Assembly (NCBI RefSeq): GCF_000300335.1
Contig: NZ_AMRM01000002.1
Location: 186,001 to 250,000 of the forward strand
Length of the DNA: 64,000 bases
Direction: 5' to 3'
From: Nitratireductor pacificus pht-3B
Lineage (GTDB): Bacteria; Pseudomonadota; Alphaproteobacteria; Rhizobiales; Rhizobiaceae
Shown here: piece by piece, positions 51,090 through 59,128 of the stretch
Position numbering within the stretch: the first letter of the stretch is position 1
How the letters are laid out: the number at the start of each line of letters is the position of its first letter
Notes under the pieces: generated by a model
What the model was told of the DNA's origin: nothing
Database searches by the model: none
Seen by the model: only the letters and a program-made list of their open reading frames with translations
Translations under genes and position numbers: made by a program

Positions 51090-52376
51090 ATGAGACAGAC
51101 TGCAAAAAGGGGCCATCTCGCCGCCGGCGTCGCGCTGGTCGGCCTGCTGGCAGGAGCATCCGCCGCCATGGCGCAGGACATCACGCTGCATGCGTTGATG
51201 GAAGATGTGCCCGAAACACAGATCATCGAAAGCCTGCTGCCGGAGTTCGAGAAGGAAACCGGTATCAAGGTGGAATTCGAGAAGGTCGGCTATGGCGACA
51301 TGCATGACAAGTTGGTGACCCAGCTCGTCAGCGGCGAGAGCTTTTACAACGTCCTGTCGGTCGATTTCCTGTGGGCGGGCGAGTTTCCGGCGGCAGGCTG
51401 GTTGACCGATCTGAAGCCGATGATCGACGAAAGCGGCTTCGACCTGAAGCCCTTCCTGCCCTCGATGATGGATCTTCTGGGCAGTGGCGGCGAGGCAGTG
51501 CCGATCCTTCCGATGTACAACTACTCCATGGGCCTGATCTACCGGACCGACCTGCTGCAGGACGAGAAGCTTGCCGCTCAGTACGAGAAGGAGATGGGTA
51601 AGGCACTCGCCCTGCCGGAAACGCTGGAGGACTACGTCGCGCTCGCCCGCTTCATGAAGGCCAATGCCGGCGTCAACGGCGCGGCGATGCAGGCGCAGCG
51701 CGGCGATCCCAACTCGATGGAGTTCTCCAACTACCTGTTCTCCGCCGGTGGCGCCTATCTGGACGACGAGCGCAAGGTGGTCCTGAACTCCGACGCGGCC
51801 CGCAGCGCGCTCGGCCTCTATGCGGACGCCGTCCAGAATGCGGCGCAGACCGGCGCTCTTTCGGCCACGCTCGACGACACGATGCGCCTGATGTGCAGCG
51901 GCGAGGCGTTCAGCATGATCACCTATTGGTGGATGCTGCCGCAGCTCGACGATGCCTCCAAATGTCCCGCCGTCGCCGGCAAGCTGGGGCTCGCGGTCAT
52001 GCCGGGTGGCCATGGCGAAAGCGGTGGCTGGGGCTGGGGCATCCCCGCGAATGTGCCCGACGACGTTAAGAAGGCGGCATGGGCGTTCATCTCCTGGGTG
52101 CAGAGCAAGGAGATTTCCGTGAAGCGCGCCCTGCAGGGCCATGCGCCGGTGCGCGAGGACGTGTTCTCCGATCCGTCGGTCCAGGAGAAATATCCCTTCT
52201 ACAAGCAGGGGCTCGACATCGTTGCCAGCGGAAAGTCCTTCCCGATCTTCACCTACACCGCGCAATACGAGGATGTTCTGGGCACCCAGCTCTCGCTGGC
52301 TGCCGGCGGCGAGCGCAGCGTGGAAGAGGCGATCGAAGCCGCTGCCAAGGGTCTTGAAGACCTGATGGCCAAGTAG
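51090..52376 (+). CDS. Sugar ABC transporter periplasmic binding protein
   Basis: A 428-residue secreted protein with a signal peptide (cleavage near AMA-QDITL). The mature part 'LLPEFEKETGIKVEFEKVGYGDMHDKLVTQL' is a CUT1 (SBP_bac_1) signature; 'GGWGWGIPANVPDDVKKAAWAFISWV' is the later conserved part. It binds the imported carbohydrate. GGAGG-type sequence precedes the ATG (AGAAGGAGGAG). It is followed by a very strong hairpin and a repeat cluster before the last permease gene, which likely favours its own high expression. Confidence 0.93.
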   Translation: MRQTAKRGHLAAGVALVGLLAGASAAMAQDITLHALMEDVPETQIIESLLPEFEKETGIKVEFEKVGYGDMHDKLVTQLVSGESFYNVLSVDFLWAGEFPAAGWLTDLKPMIDESGFDLKPFLPSMMDLLGSGGEAVPILPMYNYSMGLIYRTDLLQDEKLAAQYEKEMGKALALPETLEDYVALARFMKANAGVNGAAMQAQRGDPNSMEFSNYLFSAGGAYLDDERKVVLNSDAARSALGLYADAVQNAAQTGALSATLDDTMRLMCSGEAFSMITYWWMLPQLDDASKCPAVAGKLGLAVMPGGHGESGGWGWGIPANVPDDVKKAAWAFISWVQSKEISVKRALQGHAPVREDVFSDPSVQEKYPFYKQGLDIVASGKSFPIFTYTAQYEDVLGTQLSLAAGGERSVEEAIEAAAKGLEDLMAK

Positions 52377-52393
52377 GCATGACGAAGTGAACC

Positions 52394-52438
52394 GGGTCCC
52401 GGCCTTCGGGCTGGGACCCGCGCCCCAAGGCATTTTTT
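52394..52438 (+). terminator. Strong hairpin after binding-protein gene, possible attenuator
   Basis: GGGTCCCGGCC and GGCTGGGACCC pair around a TTCG loop (52394-52419). Six T follow only at 52433-52438, so it is not a standard terminator. It may stabilise the upstream mRNA and partly stop transcription before the permease gene. Confidence 0.55.
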
Positions 52439-52526
52439 GCAGTCAGGCGGATTCGCCCGACGCCCGCACAATGCGGAAAAACATCGAGATAGACCCGTTC
52501 AGCGTTTCAGTGAAATGCTGAACGGG
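52430..52526. repeat. Dispersed palindromic repeat, copy B, plus adjacent palindrome
   Basis: From 52430 to 52493 the sequence aligns with copy A at 63308: GTCAGGCGGATTCGCC corresponds to GTCAGGTGGAATCACC, and TGCGGAAAAACA with GAGATAG is shared. A second perfect palindrome follows directly: CCCGTTCAGC (about 52494-52503) with GCTGAACGGG (about 52517-52526). Both are typical of REP-like elements in Rhizobiales, here inside an operon. Confidence 0.7.
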
Positions 52527-52545
52527 CCTGACGGAGAAGCAGCTC

Positions 52546-53421
52546 GTGAGAAATGGATCGCGCGTGACACGGACAGGCTGGGCTTTCGCGGCCCCGGGTC
52601 TCTCCGTTCTCGCCATCGTCATGGGCCTGCCGGTCCTTTACGCGGTGGTGATTTCCGTCTCATCGATGACGTTCCTGCGGCCGACGCTCCAGCCCTTCAC
52701 GGGGCTGAGCAATTTCTTCGCCATCGCCGGCGAGGAGATCTTCTGGCACTCGCTTCTTCTGACGCTGCGCTATTCGGTGGTGACCGTCATCGGCGAGTTC
52801 ATCATCGGGCTCGGGATCGCCCTGATGTTGCAGCGCACCCTCCGGCTGCGCCCCTTCTATTTCGCGATCCTGACCCTGCCGATGGCTATGTCGCCCGTCG
52901 CGGTGGCGCTGATCTGGCGAATGCTGCTGCAGCCTAATCTCGGCATCGTCAATCATCTGCTCAGTCAGCTAGGCATTCCCCCGGTGGACTGGCTGGGCTC
53001 CTCCAGCCTGGCGCTGTCGACGCTTGCCGGCATCGACATCTGGCAGCAGACGTCTTTTGTCGTGCTGCTCATGGCCGCGGGGCTGGCCTCTCTGCCGAAG
53101 GATCCCTACGAGGCGGCGCAGGTGGACGGTGCGAACGCCCTGCAGCAGTTCTGGTACATCACCCTGCCGATGCTGCGCCCCATCTCAGCGATCGCCATCG
53201 TCATCCAGCTCATCAACGAGTTCCGCACCTATGACCTGGTCTATGTCTTGACTAAGGGCGGACCCGGCACCTCGACGGAACTCCTGTCCTTCTTCGCCTA
53301 CCGGCGGGCCTTTCAGGGACTGGCGGTTAATGAGGGCAACGCCGCGGCGTTGGTCCTGATGCTGATCATCCTCGGTATCACCGTCGTCTTCTTCGCCATG
53401 CTGGAGCGGCAGCGCGGTTGA
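52546..53421 (+). CDS. Sugar ABC transporter permease (MalF type)
   Basis: A 291-residue permease with about six spans: 'GWAFAAPGLSVLAIVMGLPVLYAVVISVSS' at the start and the EAA loop 'DPYEAAQVDGANALQQFWYITLPMLRP'. 'EFRTYDLVYVLTKGGPGTSTELLSFFAYRRAF' is a hallmark of MalF/UgpA proteins. The start is GTG at 52546 with GGAGAAG upstream. It completes the importer encoded from 49112, with the MalG-type permease as partner. It is separated from the binding-protein gene by 170 bp holding hairpins and repeat B. Confidence 0.92.
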   Translation: MRNGSRVTRTGWAFAAPGLSVLAIVMGLPVLYAVVISVSSMTFLRPTLQPFTGLSNFFAIAGEEIFWHSLLLTLRYSVVTVIGEFIIGLGIALMLQRTLRLRPFYFAILTLPMAMSPVAVALIWRMLLQPNLGIVNHLLSQLGIPPVDWLGSSSLALSTLAGIDIWQQTSFVVLLMAAGLASLPKDPYEAAQVDGANALQQFWYITLPMLRPISAIAIVIQLINEFRTYDLVYVLTKGGPGTSTELLSFFAYRRAFQGLAVNEGNAAALVLMLIILGITVVFFAMLERQRG

Positions 53422-53504
53422 CCGTGCGACGGTCGGGTGCCTGAGCCATGGCGCTTGCAGTAGGGCCTCAGGTGACGAGGAGCAAATGGCGCGCGGGTCG
53501 CCAG

Positions 53505-53518
53505 CCCCCCCCCCCCCC
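53505..53518. repeat. C14 homopolymer tract
   Basis: Fourteen consecutive C bases, three bases beyond the stop of the minus-strand LysR gene and 84 bp after the permease stop. Like the C10 tract at 4397 it abuts a minus-strand stop codon. It may be prone to slippage, and its length could also be a sequencing uncertainty. Confidence 0.88.
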
Positions 53519-53521
53519 ACA

Positions 53522-54406
53522 TCAATATGCTGTTTCTTCGAGAATCCAAGACCTGAACGCGGCGATCTTCGGTTGGATGTGGCTCGCTGCAGGATAGACG
53601 AGATAGTAAGCAAATTCATCGAGGAGGGCTGTATCTGCAAGCCGCATGAGGCGGCCCTCCTTAAGCTCCGTCTCAATCATTGCAGCGGGCAAAAGGCCTG
53701 CGCCTTGCCCACTTAGCACGGCTTTGAGGAGGAGACTCGAGTCGTCGAACGACGGACCGCGAGGCGCTGGGATGTTCTCAACGCCTTGCGCTTGGAACCA
53801 AAGATGCCAGCCCTTTCGCTCGGCATCGTGAATATGAGGCCAGTGGATCAAATCAGTAGCGGAGGTCGGCCTGCCTCTTTCGCCCACGAGCGAGGGGGCT
53901 GCCACCGGCACGATTTCCACCACAAGGACCCGGTGGCTATGGAGCCCCGGATATCGGCCGAGACCATGGCGGACCGCAACATCCACGCCGTCGCGGGAGA
54001 AATTCGCGAGGGCGCTGTTGGTGAGGACCCGCAGGTCAATGTCCGGGTGAGCGTCCTGAAATCGTTTCAGGCGCGGGACGAGCCACGTTGCGGCGAAGAA
54101 GGGTGTGACACTCACGGTCAGGGTCGTGTCCGTCGCGGTCGCGATGCGCTGTGTCGCCTCGGCCACCTGCCTGAACGCGTTGCGGACCGGAGGAAGGTAA
54201 CTCTGCCCTGCTTCGGTCAGGAGGATGCCGCGATTGACGCGGTGAAACAATTTCGTGCCCAGATGCAGCTCCAGGGTCTTGAGCATCTGGCTGACCGCGC
54301 CCGGTGTCACGCACAATTCTGCAGCCGCATTCTTCACCGACAAATGTCGAGCGGTGGCCTCAAAGGCGCGCAACGCGTTGAGTGGCGGAAGATTGCCCAG
54401 AATCAT
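53522..54406 (-). CDS. LysR-family regulator, GcvA type
   Basis: A 294-residue regulator. 'LPPLNALRAFEATARHLSVKNAAAELCVTPGAVSQMLKTLE' is the typical GcvA-subgroup HTH, and the effector domain starts at 'LTVSVTPFFAATWLVPRLKRFQ'. 'DGVDVAVRHGLGRYPGLHSHRV' is a common GcvA-type motif. It is divergent from the amidase-MFS operon, 190 bp away, which it presumably controls. The 3' end is next to a C14 tract. GcvA-like regulators often respond to amino acids or related compounds; the effector here is unknown. Confidence 0.92.
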   Translation of the reverse strand: MILGNLPPLNALRAFEATARHLSVKNAAAELCVTPGAVSQMLKTLELHLGTKLFHRVNRGILLTEAGQSYLPPVRNAFRQVAEATQRIATATDTTLTVSVTPFFAATWLVPRLKRFQDAHPDIDLRVLTNSALANFSRDGVDVAVRHGLGRYPGLHSHRVLVVEIVPVAAPSLVGERGRPTSATDLIHWPHIHDAERKGWHLWFQAQGVENIPAPRGPSFDDSSLLLKAVLSGQGAGLLPAAMIETELKEGRLMRLADTALLDEFAYYLVYPAASHIQPKIAAFRSWILEETAY

Positions 54407-54599
54407 TTAGATTTCCTAATGTGAAAGACGCAGAATTTCTGGTTTGTGCCTCTGAATTTTATGAGCTCATTTATAGGAGTGCTTCTTCCCCGATGCCAGG
54501 TAAATTTAGCTCAGCTCATTCAAAAGTGACGACGATGGCGGTGGCCGCGCGCGATTGCATTTCGATGAGCCAAGCAGGATCCAAACAAGAGAGATCGAC

Positions 54600-56006
54600 A
54601 TGAACGTGCTGTCCACCGCCCCTCACTACCTTGAACTCTCCGAACTTGCCGCGCGCCTGAGGACAGGGACTGTGTCGCCGGTGGACGTCACGCACACGCT
54701 GCTTGAGCGCATCTCCCGGCTGGATCGTTCGCTGAACGCATACGCTCTTGTCACCGCGGATGATGCGCTCGCTCAGGCCGAGCTGGCGGAGGCGGAAATC
54801 AAGGACGGCCGCTATCGCGGACCGCTGCACGGCGTGCCGCTCGCGGTGAAGGACCTGTGCTGGGTTGAAGGTCATCCAACCGCGGCCGGAATGTCGATAC
54901 ACCGGGATTTTCGCCCCACCGAAAACGCAACCGTGGTGCAGCGCCTCAAGGAGGCCGGCGCCGTCATCCTCGGCAAGCTTCAGCTGACGGAAGGCGCCTA
55001 TTCGGATCATCATCCATCCATCACCGCGCCGAAGAACCCCTGGAATCCGGACTATTGGCCCGGCATATCGTCGAGCGGTGCAGGCGCAGCGACGGCTGCG
55101 GGCCTCTGCTACGGCGCGGTCGCCTCCGATACCGGGGGATCGATCCGCTGGCCCTGCGCTGCAAACGGCCTGACAGGCCTGAAGCCGACCTGGGGCCGCG
55201 TCAGCCGCCACGGCGTTTTCGAGCTTGCAGCGACTTTGGATCATGTCGGCCCGATGGCACGCAGCGCGCGGGACTGCGCCCTGCTTCTGGCGGCAATCGC
55301 TGGCCCTGACCCAAACGACCCGACTGCGCTGTTTGATCCCGTGCCTGACTATGCCGCTCTGGCCGGTCGGGGGGTGGGCGCGCTGCGCGTTGGAGTTGAT
55401 CCTGGCTGGAATGGCGATGATGTCGATCCAGCCGTCAAGGCGGTGCTCTCCGAGGCGGAGGACGTCTTTCGCTCGATGGGTGCCACGATCGTGGAGGTCA
55501 CCTGTCCCGATGTGACGCAAGCAATCACCGATTGGACTCCCAATTGCGCGGTCGAGGCAGCAGTCGCTCACGAAGCAACCTATCCGCTGCGCAAATCGGA
55601 ATACGGTCCTGTGTTGGCATCGGTCGTTGAAGACGGCCGCGCACTCTCCGGTACGGACTACCAGAAAATCCTGCTGCGGCGCTTGGATCTGCGAGGCAGG
55701 ATGGCCGCCTTGTTCGGCACGATCGACCTCCTGCTTACGCCGGTGCATCCCTTCGGCCCACTCAGTCTCGAGACGATACAGACTCTCGGAACGCAGCCCG
55801 ACCTCATCTTTAAGCTCCAGCGCTACACCTGCCCCTTCAACATGACCGGCAATCCCACGATCACGCTCCCTGGCGGCTACACTGATACCGGATTGCCGAT
55901 CGCGTTCCAGTTGGTGACGGCGCATCTGGACGAGCCGACATTGCTTCGTGCCGGCGCGGCTTTCCAGGAGGTTACCACCTGGCATCGCCGTCACCCGACC
56001 GCCTGA
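54600..56006 (+). CDS. Amidase (amidase-signature family)
   Basis: A 468-residue hydrolase of the Ser-cisSer-Lys class. Catalytic lysine K84 is in PLAVKDLCW, the cis-serine region is GISSSGAGAATAAG (157-159), and nucleophile serine S181 is in SDTGGSIRWPC. These enzymes hydrolyse amides of many kinds, including aryl, acyl and short-chain amides, and some act in tRNA-Gln formation; the context here rules out a GatA role. The ATG at 54600 has AAGAGAG upstream. It is 12 bp before the MFS gene and divergent from a GcvA-type regulator, so import and hydrolysis of an amide are likely coupled. Confidence 0.9.
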   Translation: MNVLSTAPHYLELSELAARLRTGTVSPVDVTHTLLERISRLDRSLNAYALVTADDALAQAELAEAEIKDGRYRGPLHGVPLAVKDLCWVEGHPTAAGMSIHRDFRPTENATVVQRLKEAGAVILGKLQLTEGAYSDHHPSITAPKNPWNPDYWPGISSSGAGAATAAGLCYGAVASDTGGSIRWPCAANGLTGLKPTWGRVSRHGVFELAATLDHVGPMARSARDCALLLAAIAGPDPNDPTALFDPVPDYAALAGRGVGALRVGVDPGWNGDDVDPAVKAVLSEAEDVFRSMGATIVEVTCPDVTQAITDWTPNCAVEAAVAHEATYPLRKSEYGPVLASVVEDGRALSGTDYQKILLRRLDLRGRMAALFGTIDLLLTPVHPFGPLSLETIQTLGTQPDLIFKLQRYTCPFNMTGNPTITLPGGYTDTGLPIAFQLVTAHLDEPTLLRAGAAFQEVTTWHRRHPTA

Positions 56007-56018
56007 CGGACAGCCATC

Positions 56019-57284
56019 ATGAGCAGCATATCCATCGGCTCCCGTTCCGGCATTTTCTACGGCTGGTTCGTCGTTGCCGCCGCTTTCACCGTAACCCTGC
56101 TTGGTTTCGGCAGTGCCTATACCTTCAGCGCCTTCTTCGAGCCGCTTCAAAGGGAGTTCTCGGCTTCAAGGGGCTCGACTTCGCTCGTGTTCTCGCTGGC
56201 CGGGTTTCTGTATTTCGGCATTGGTGTGGTTAGCGGGCCGCTCTCCGACCGGATTGGTTCACGCGCCCTGGCTGTCATCGGCATGGTCCTGCTCGGGGGC
56301 GGACTGGCCTTGGCGGGCGCAGCCCGCAGTTTAACGGAGGTCTATCTGGCATACGGTCTTGGCGTCGGGCTCGGCGTCGGGCTCTCCTACGTGCCGGTCC
56401 TCGGCACCGTGCAGCGTTGGTTTACGCGTCGTCGAGGCTTCGCATCGGGGATTGCCGTGAGCGGGATAGGCGTCGGAACGCTTGTCATGCCGCCGCTCGC
56501 ATCCTGGCTGATTGGCCTTCTCGATTGGCGCACAAGCTACTTCCTGCTGGGCGGCCTCGCCGCGGCGATCGGCGCCGGTATGTCCTTCCTGATCATCGAC
56601 GACCCTCGTGATCGCGGGGTCGCTCCGGATGGCGATCCCATCCTGTCCCGGCAGGATCCGACCCCGCCGCAGGGCGCGTCGATAGGCGATGCGGTCCGGT
56701 CGCCGCGTTTCATTGCGCTCTATGTCGCATGTCTGCTTTGCTCGTTCGGGGTGTTCGTTCCGTTCGCTCATCTCGTGCCCTATGCCCTTGATCACGGCAT
56801 TCCGAAAGCTTCCGCTGTACTGATTTTTGGAGCAATCGGTGTCGGCAGCACCGCAGGGCGTTTCCTGCTCGGGGACTTGGCGGACCGGCTCGGGCGGCAG
56901 GCGTCGCTGTTGGTGATGTTTGTCGGCATGGCGCTCGCCATGGGTGTTTGGGCGCTATCGACACAGGCATGGCAGCTCACCATGTTCGCACTGGTGTACG
57001 GGCTCTTCTATGGCGGCTGGGTGGCGCTACTCCCGACCGTGGTGATGGATGATTTTGGCGGGCGAAACGTCAGCGGGATCATCGGGATCCTCTACACCAG
57101 CGTCGCATTTGGAACTCTGGCTGGTCCGAGCGCTGCCGGTCTCGCGTTTGATCTCACGCAAAGCTACACGCTGCCCCTCCTGGCAAGCGTGTGTGCCAAC
57201 GTGGCAAGCGCCTGCATTGTCGCGGTCGCATATCGTTCTGTGATGTTCCGGAAGAAAGTGCCTTCGGACCGCCTGGACAGGTAA
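56019..57284 (+). CDS. Major facilitator superfamily transporter (OFA-like)
   Basis: A 421-residue protein with 12 predicted spans. 'FYGWFVVAAAFTVTLLGFGSAYTFSAFFEPLQREF' is the opening of the monocarboxylate or oxalate/formate-antiporter-like MFS branch. 'GPLSDRIGSRALAVIGMVLLGGG' carries the loop 2-3 motif (GxLSDRxG), and the corresponding second-half motif is 'GDLADRLGRQASLL'. It likely imports the amidase substrate or exports its acid product. It starts 12 bp after the amidase stop. A candidate terminator follows at 57303. Confidence 0.88.
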   Translation: MSSISIGSRSGIFYGWFVVAAAFTVTLLGFGSAYTFSAFFEPLQREFSASRGSTSLVFSLAGFLYFGIGVVSGPLSDRIGSRALAVIGMVLLGGGLALAGAARSLTEVYLAYGLGVGLGVGLSYVPVLGTVQRWFTRRRGFASGIAVSGIGVGTLVMPPLASWLIGLLDWRTSYFLLGGLAAAIGAGMSFLIIDDPRDRGVAPDGDPILSRQDPTPPQGASIGDAVRSPRFIALYVACLLCSFGVFVPFAHLVPYALDHGIPKASAVLIFGAIGVGSTAGRFLLGDLADRLGRQASLLVMFVGMALAMGVWALSTQAWQLTMFALVYGLFYGGWVALLPTVVMDDFGGRNVSGIIGILYTSVAFGTLAGPSAAGLAFDLTQSYTLPLLASVCANVASACIVAVAYRSVMFRKKVPSDRLDR

Positions 57285-57302
57285 TCGGCAGCATTGGTGG
57301 CT

Positions 57303-57359
57303 GCGCCCGGGATAGGTGGTGCCGACGAGCCCGCAATGAAACGGGCCGGGGCGTTTTTT
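57303..57359 (+). terminator. Candidate terminator of the amidase-MFS operon
   Basis: GCCCG (57329-57333) and CGGGC (57342-57346) can form an inner stem. An outer GCGCCCGG / CCGGGGCG pairing (57302-57310 with 57346-57353) leads straight into six T at 57354-57359. It lies about 20-75 bp after the MFS stop. Confidence 0.5.
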
Positions 57360-57587
57360 GATGCCCGGATTTGCACGCACCCGCTTCCATCGACTACTGC
57401 GAAAAGACGAAGGATTGGCCTCGAGACCACAATGAGACTGGGCCTTGGTCGCGATTGGCTGCAGCGTTCCCGTCGCGTTACTAAACCCGGTGATGCAACC
57501 GCCCGTCATCTGAAGAGAGCCGGGAAAATCCGTCCTTGGGCAATCCAAAGCCCGGTCTCAACGCCAAAGGCCAGGTCATTGCATGAC

Positions 57588-57615
57588 GAACCGCTCCGAC
57601 GGTGCGGAGCGGTTC
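57588..57615. other. Strong 11-bp hairpin in convergent gap
   Basis: GAACCGCTCCG (57588-57598) and CGGAGCGGTTC (57605-57615) form a perfect stem with a 6-nt loop. It lies 58 bp beyond the stop of the minus-strand symporter gene, without a T-run on either side. It may be a REP-type or transcript-end element. The remainder of the 57360-57672 stretch shows no gene. Confidence 0.65.
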
Positions 57616-57672
57616 ATGCGGTGGTTCGGTTTTTCATTCGCCGAGCTTAACAAATGAACCGGGTACAGTCTC

Positions 57673-58971
57673 TCAACTGCTTTCGAATTTCGGCGCTGCC
57701 AATACATGCGGTGTGTTGAAGGCGTCGAGATCGATCTCCCCCTCGGATTTCGCAACGAGAACGGTGCATGCGCAATCTCCCACCACGTTGAGCGTCGTGC
57801 GCGCCATATCGAGAATGCGGTCGATGCCCGCGATGATCGCTACGCCTTCCAAAGGCAGCCCGACTGAAGTCAGCACCATCGACAGCATGATGAGGCCGCC
57901 GCCCGGAACTCCGGCCGTGCCGATCGAGGCGAGTGTGGCAGCGCTCACGATCGTTAGGTAATCTGCGCCGGAAAGGGTCACGCCGAAGGCTTGCGCGACG
58001 AAAACCGCCGTCACGCCTTGGTAGAGGGCAGTGCCGTCCATGTTGATCGTCGCGCCGAGCGGCAGGGTGAAGCTTGCCACCGTATTCTTCACACCGAGAT
58101 TGCGGGTCGCAGCCGCCATCGTTACCGGCAAAGTGCCTGCGCTTGACGTGCTGGTGAAGGCGACGATCGCGGGTTCGACAACTCCCTGGAAGAAGCGGGT
58201 GGGATTGAGCCGTGCCACGAAGGTTATCAGTCCGCCATAGACGACGACCGCATGGATGAGAGAGCCGACATAGACGGCAAGAATGATCAGGCCGAGCGGC
58301 AGGAGCAAATCGAACCCGTATGTGCCGGCAACCCAGGTCATCAGCGCGAAGACGCCATAGGGTGCAAAGGAGACCACGATTTCAGCGAGCTTCATTATGA
58401 CGGCGTTGAGCGCATCGAAGAAGCTGCGGATCGGGCGCGCGACCTCGCCAGCGAGGTTGATGGCAAGGCCGAAAACGATCGCAAAGAAGATGATCTGCAG
58501 CACATTGCCGTCCGTGGCTGCTGAGACTGGATTGGTCGGAATGATACCGACGAGAAGTTCACCGAAGTGCGGCGGCTGCTTGGTTTCCGCAGTGGCATCG
58601 GCAACGAGTGCAACCCCGGCGCCTGGTTCAAACACAATGCCGAGCGCCAGGCCGATTGCGATGGCAAAAGCCGTGGTACCGAGATAGAAGGCGAGCGTTT
58701 TGACCCCGATGCGGCCCATGCGGCCGATCTCGGCGATCGAGGTCATGCCGCACACGAGCGAGACGAAAACCAGTGGCACGACAAGCATCTTGATTGCGGC
58801 AATGAACGCGCTGCCGATGAGCTTGATAGATCCTGCAATGGCAGCGTTGCCGCTCATGTTGAGGGCTACCCCGAGCGCTAGCCCAAGCACGAGCGCTAGA
58901 GCGATCTGCTTCCACAGAAGCATCCGTGTCCAGAACGAGAACGGGCCTGCTGCCCTTGTTTGTGTTGTCAT
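57673..58971 (-). CDS. Dicarboxylate/amino acid:cation symporter (DAACS family)
   Basis: A 432-residue transporter of the GltP/DctA fold. It has eight helices and two re-entrant hairpins, visible as 'AFTSTSSAGTLPVTMAAA' (HP1 serine-rich), 'LPLGATINMDGTALYQGVTAVF' (the NMDGT motif) and 'ASIGTAGVPGGGLIMLSMVL' (HP2). 'DRILDMARTTLNVVGDCACTV' contains the conserved D-R-x-x-x-x-x-x-N aspartate and asparagine. It imports an amino acid or dicarboxylate with H+ or Na+. The gene is downstream of the PLP enzyme and RidA genes on the same strand (157-bp gap) and is likely part of the same unit. Confidence 0.92.
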   Translation of the reverse strand: MTTQTRAAGPFSFWTRMLLWKQIALALVLGLALGVALNMSGNAAIAGSIKLIGSAFIAAIKMLVVPLVFVSLVCGMTSIAEIGRMGRIGVKTLAFYLGTTAFAIAIGLALGIVFEPGAGVALVADATAETKQPPHFGELLVGIIPTNPVSAATDGNVLQIIFFAIVFGLAINLAGEVARPIRSFFDALNAVIMKLAEIVVSFAPYGVFALMTWVAGTYGFDLLLPLGLIILAVYVGSLIHAVVVYGGLITFVARLNPTRFFQGVVEPAIVAFTSTSSAGTLPVTMAAATRNLGVKNTVASFTLPLGATINMDGTALYQGVTAVFVAQAFGVTLSGADYLTIVSAATLASIGTAGVPGGGLIMLSMVLTSVGLPLEGVAIIAGIDRILDMARTTLNVVGDCACTVLVAKSEGEIDLDAFNTPHVLAAPKFESS

Positions 58972-59128
58972 CTGAATTCCTCCCTTTGTGACACCTCACG
59001 TTTTGATGGTGTTGACCCTCCCGCCTCCAGCCCACCGCAACAGGTACGAGCATCCCACGCCCGGCCGCCAAGCCAGGACATCATCGGTTAGCCTGTAGGA
59101 TTGCGCGCAGCGGCGCAGACAGCGGCGG

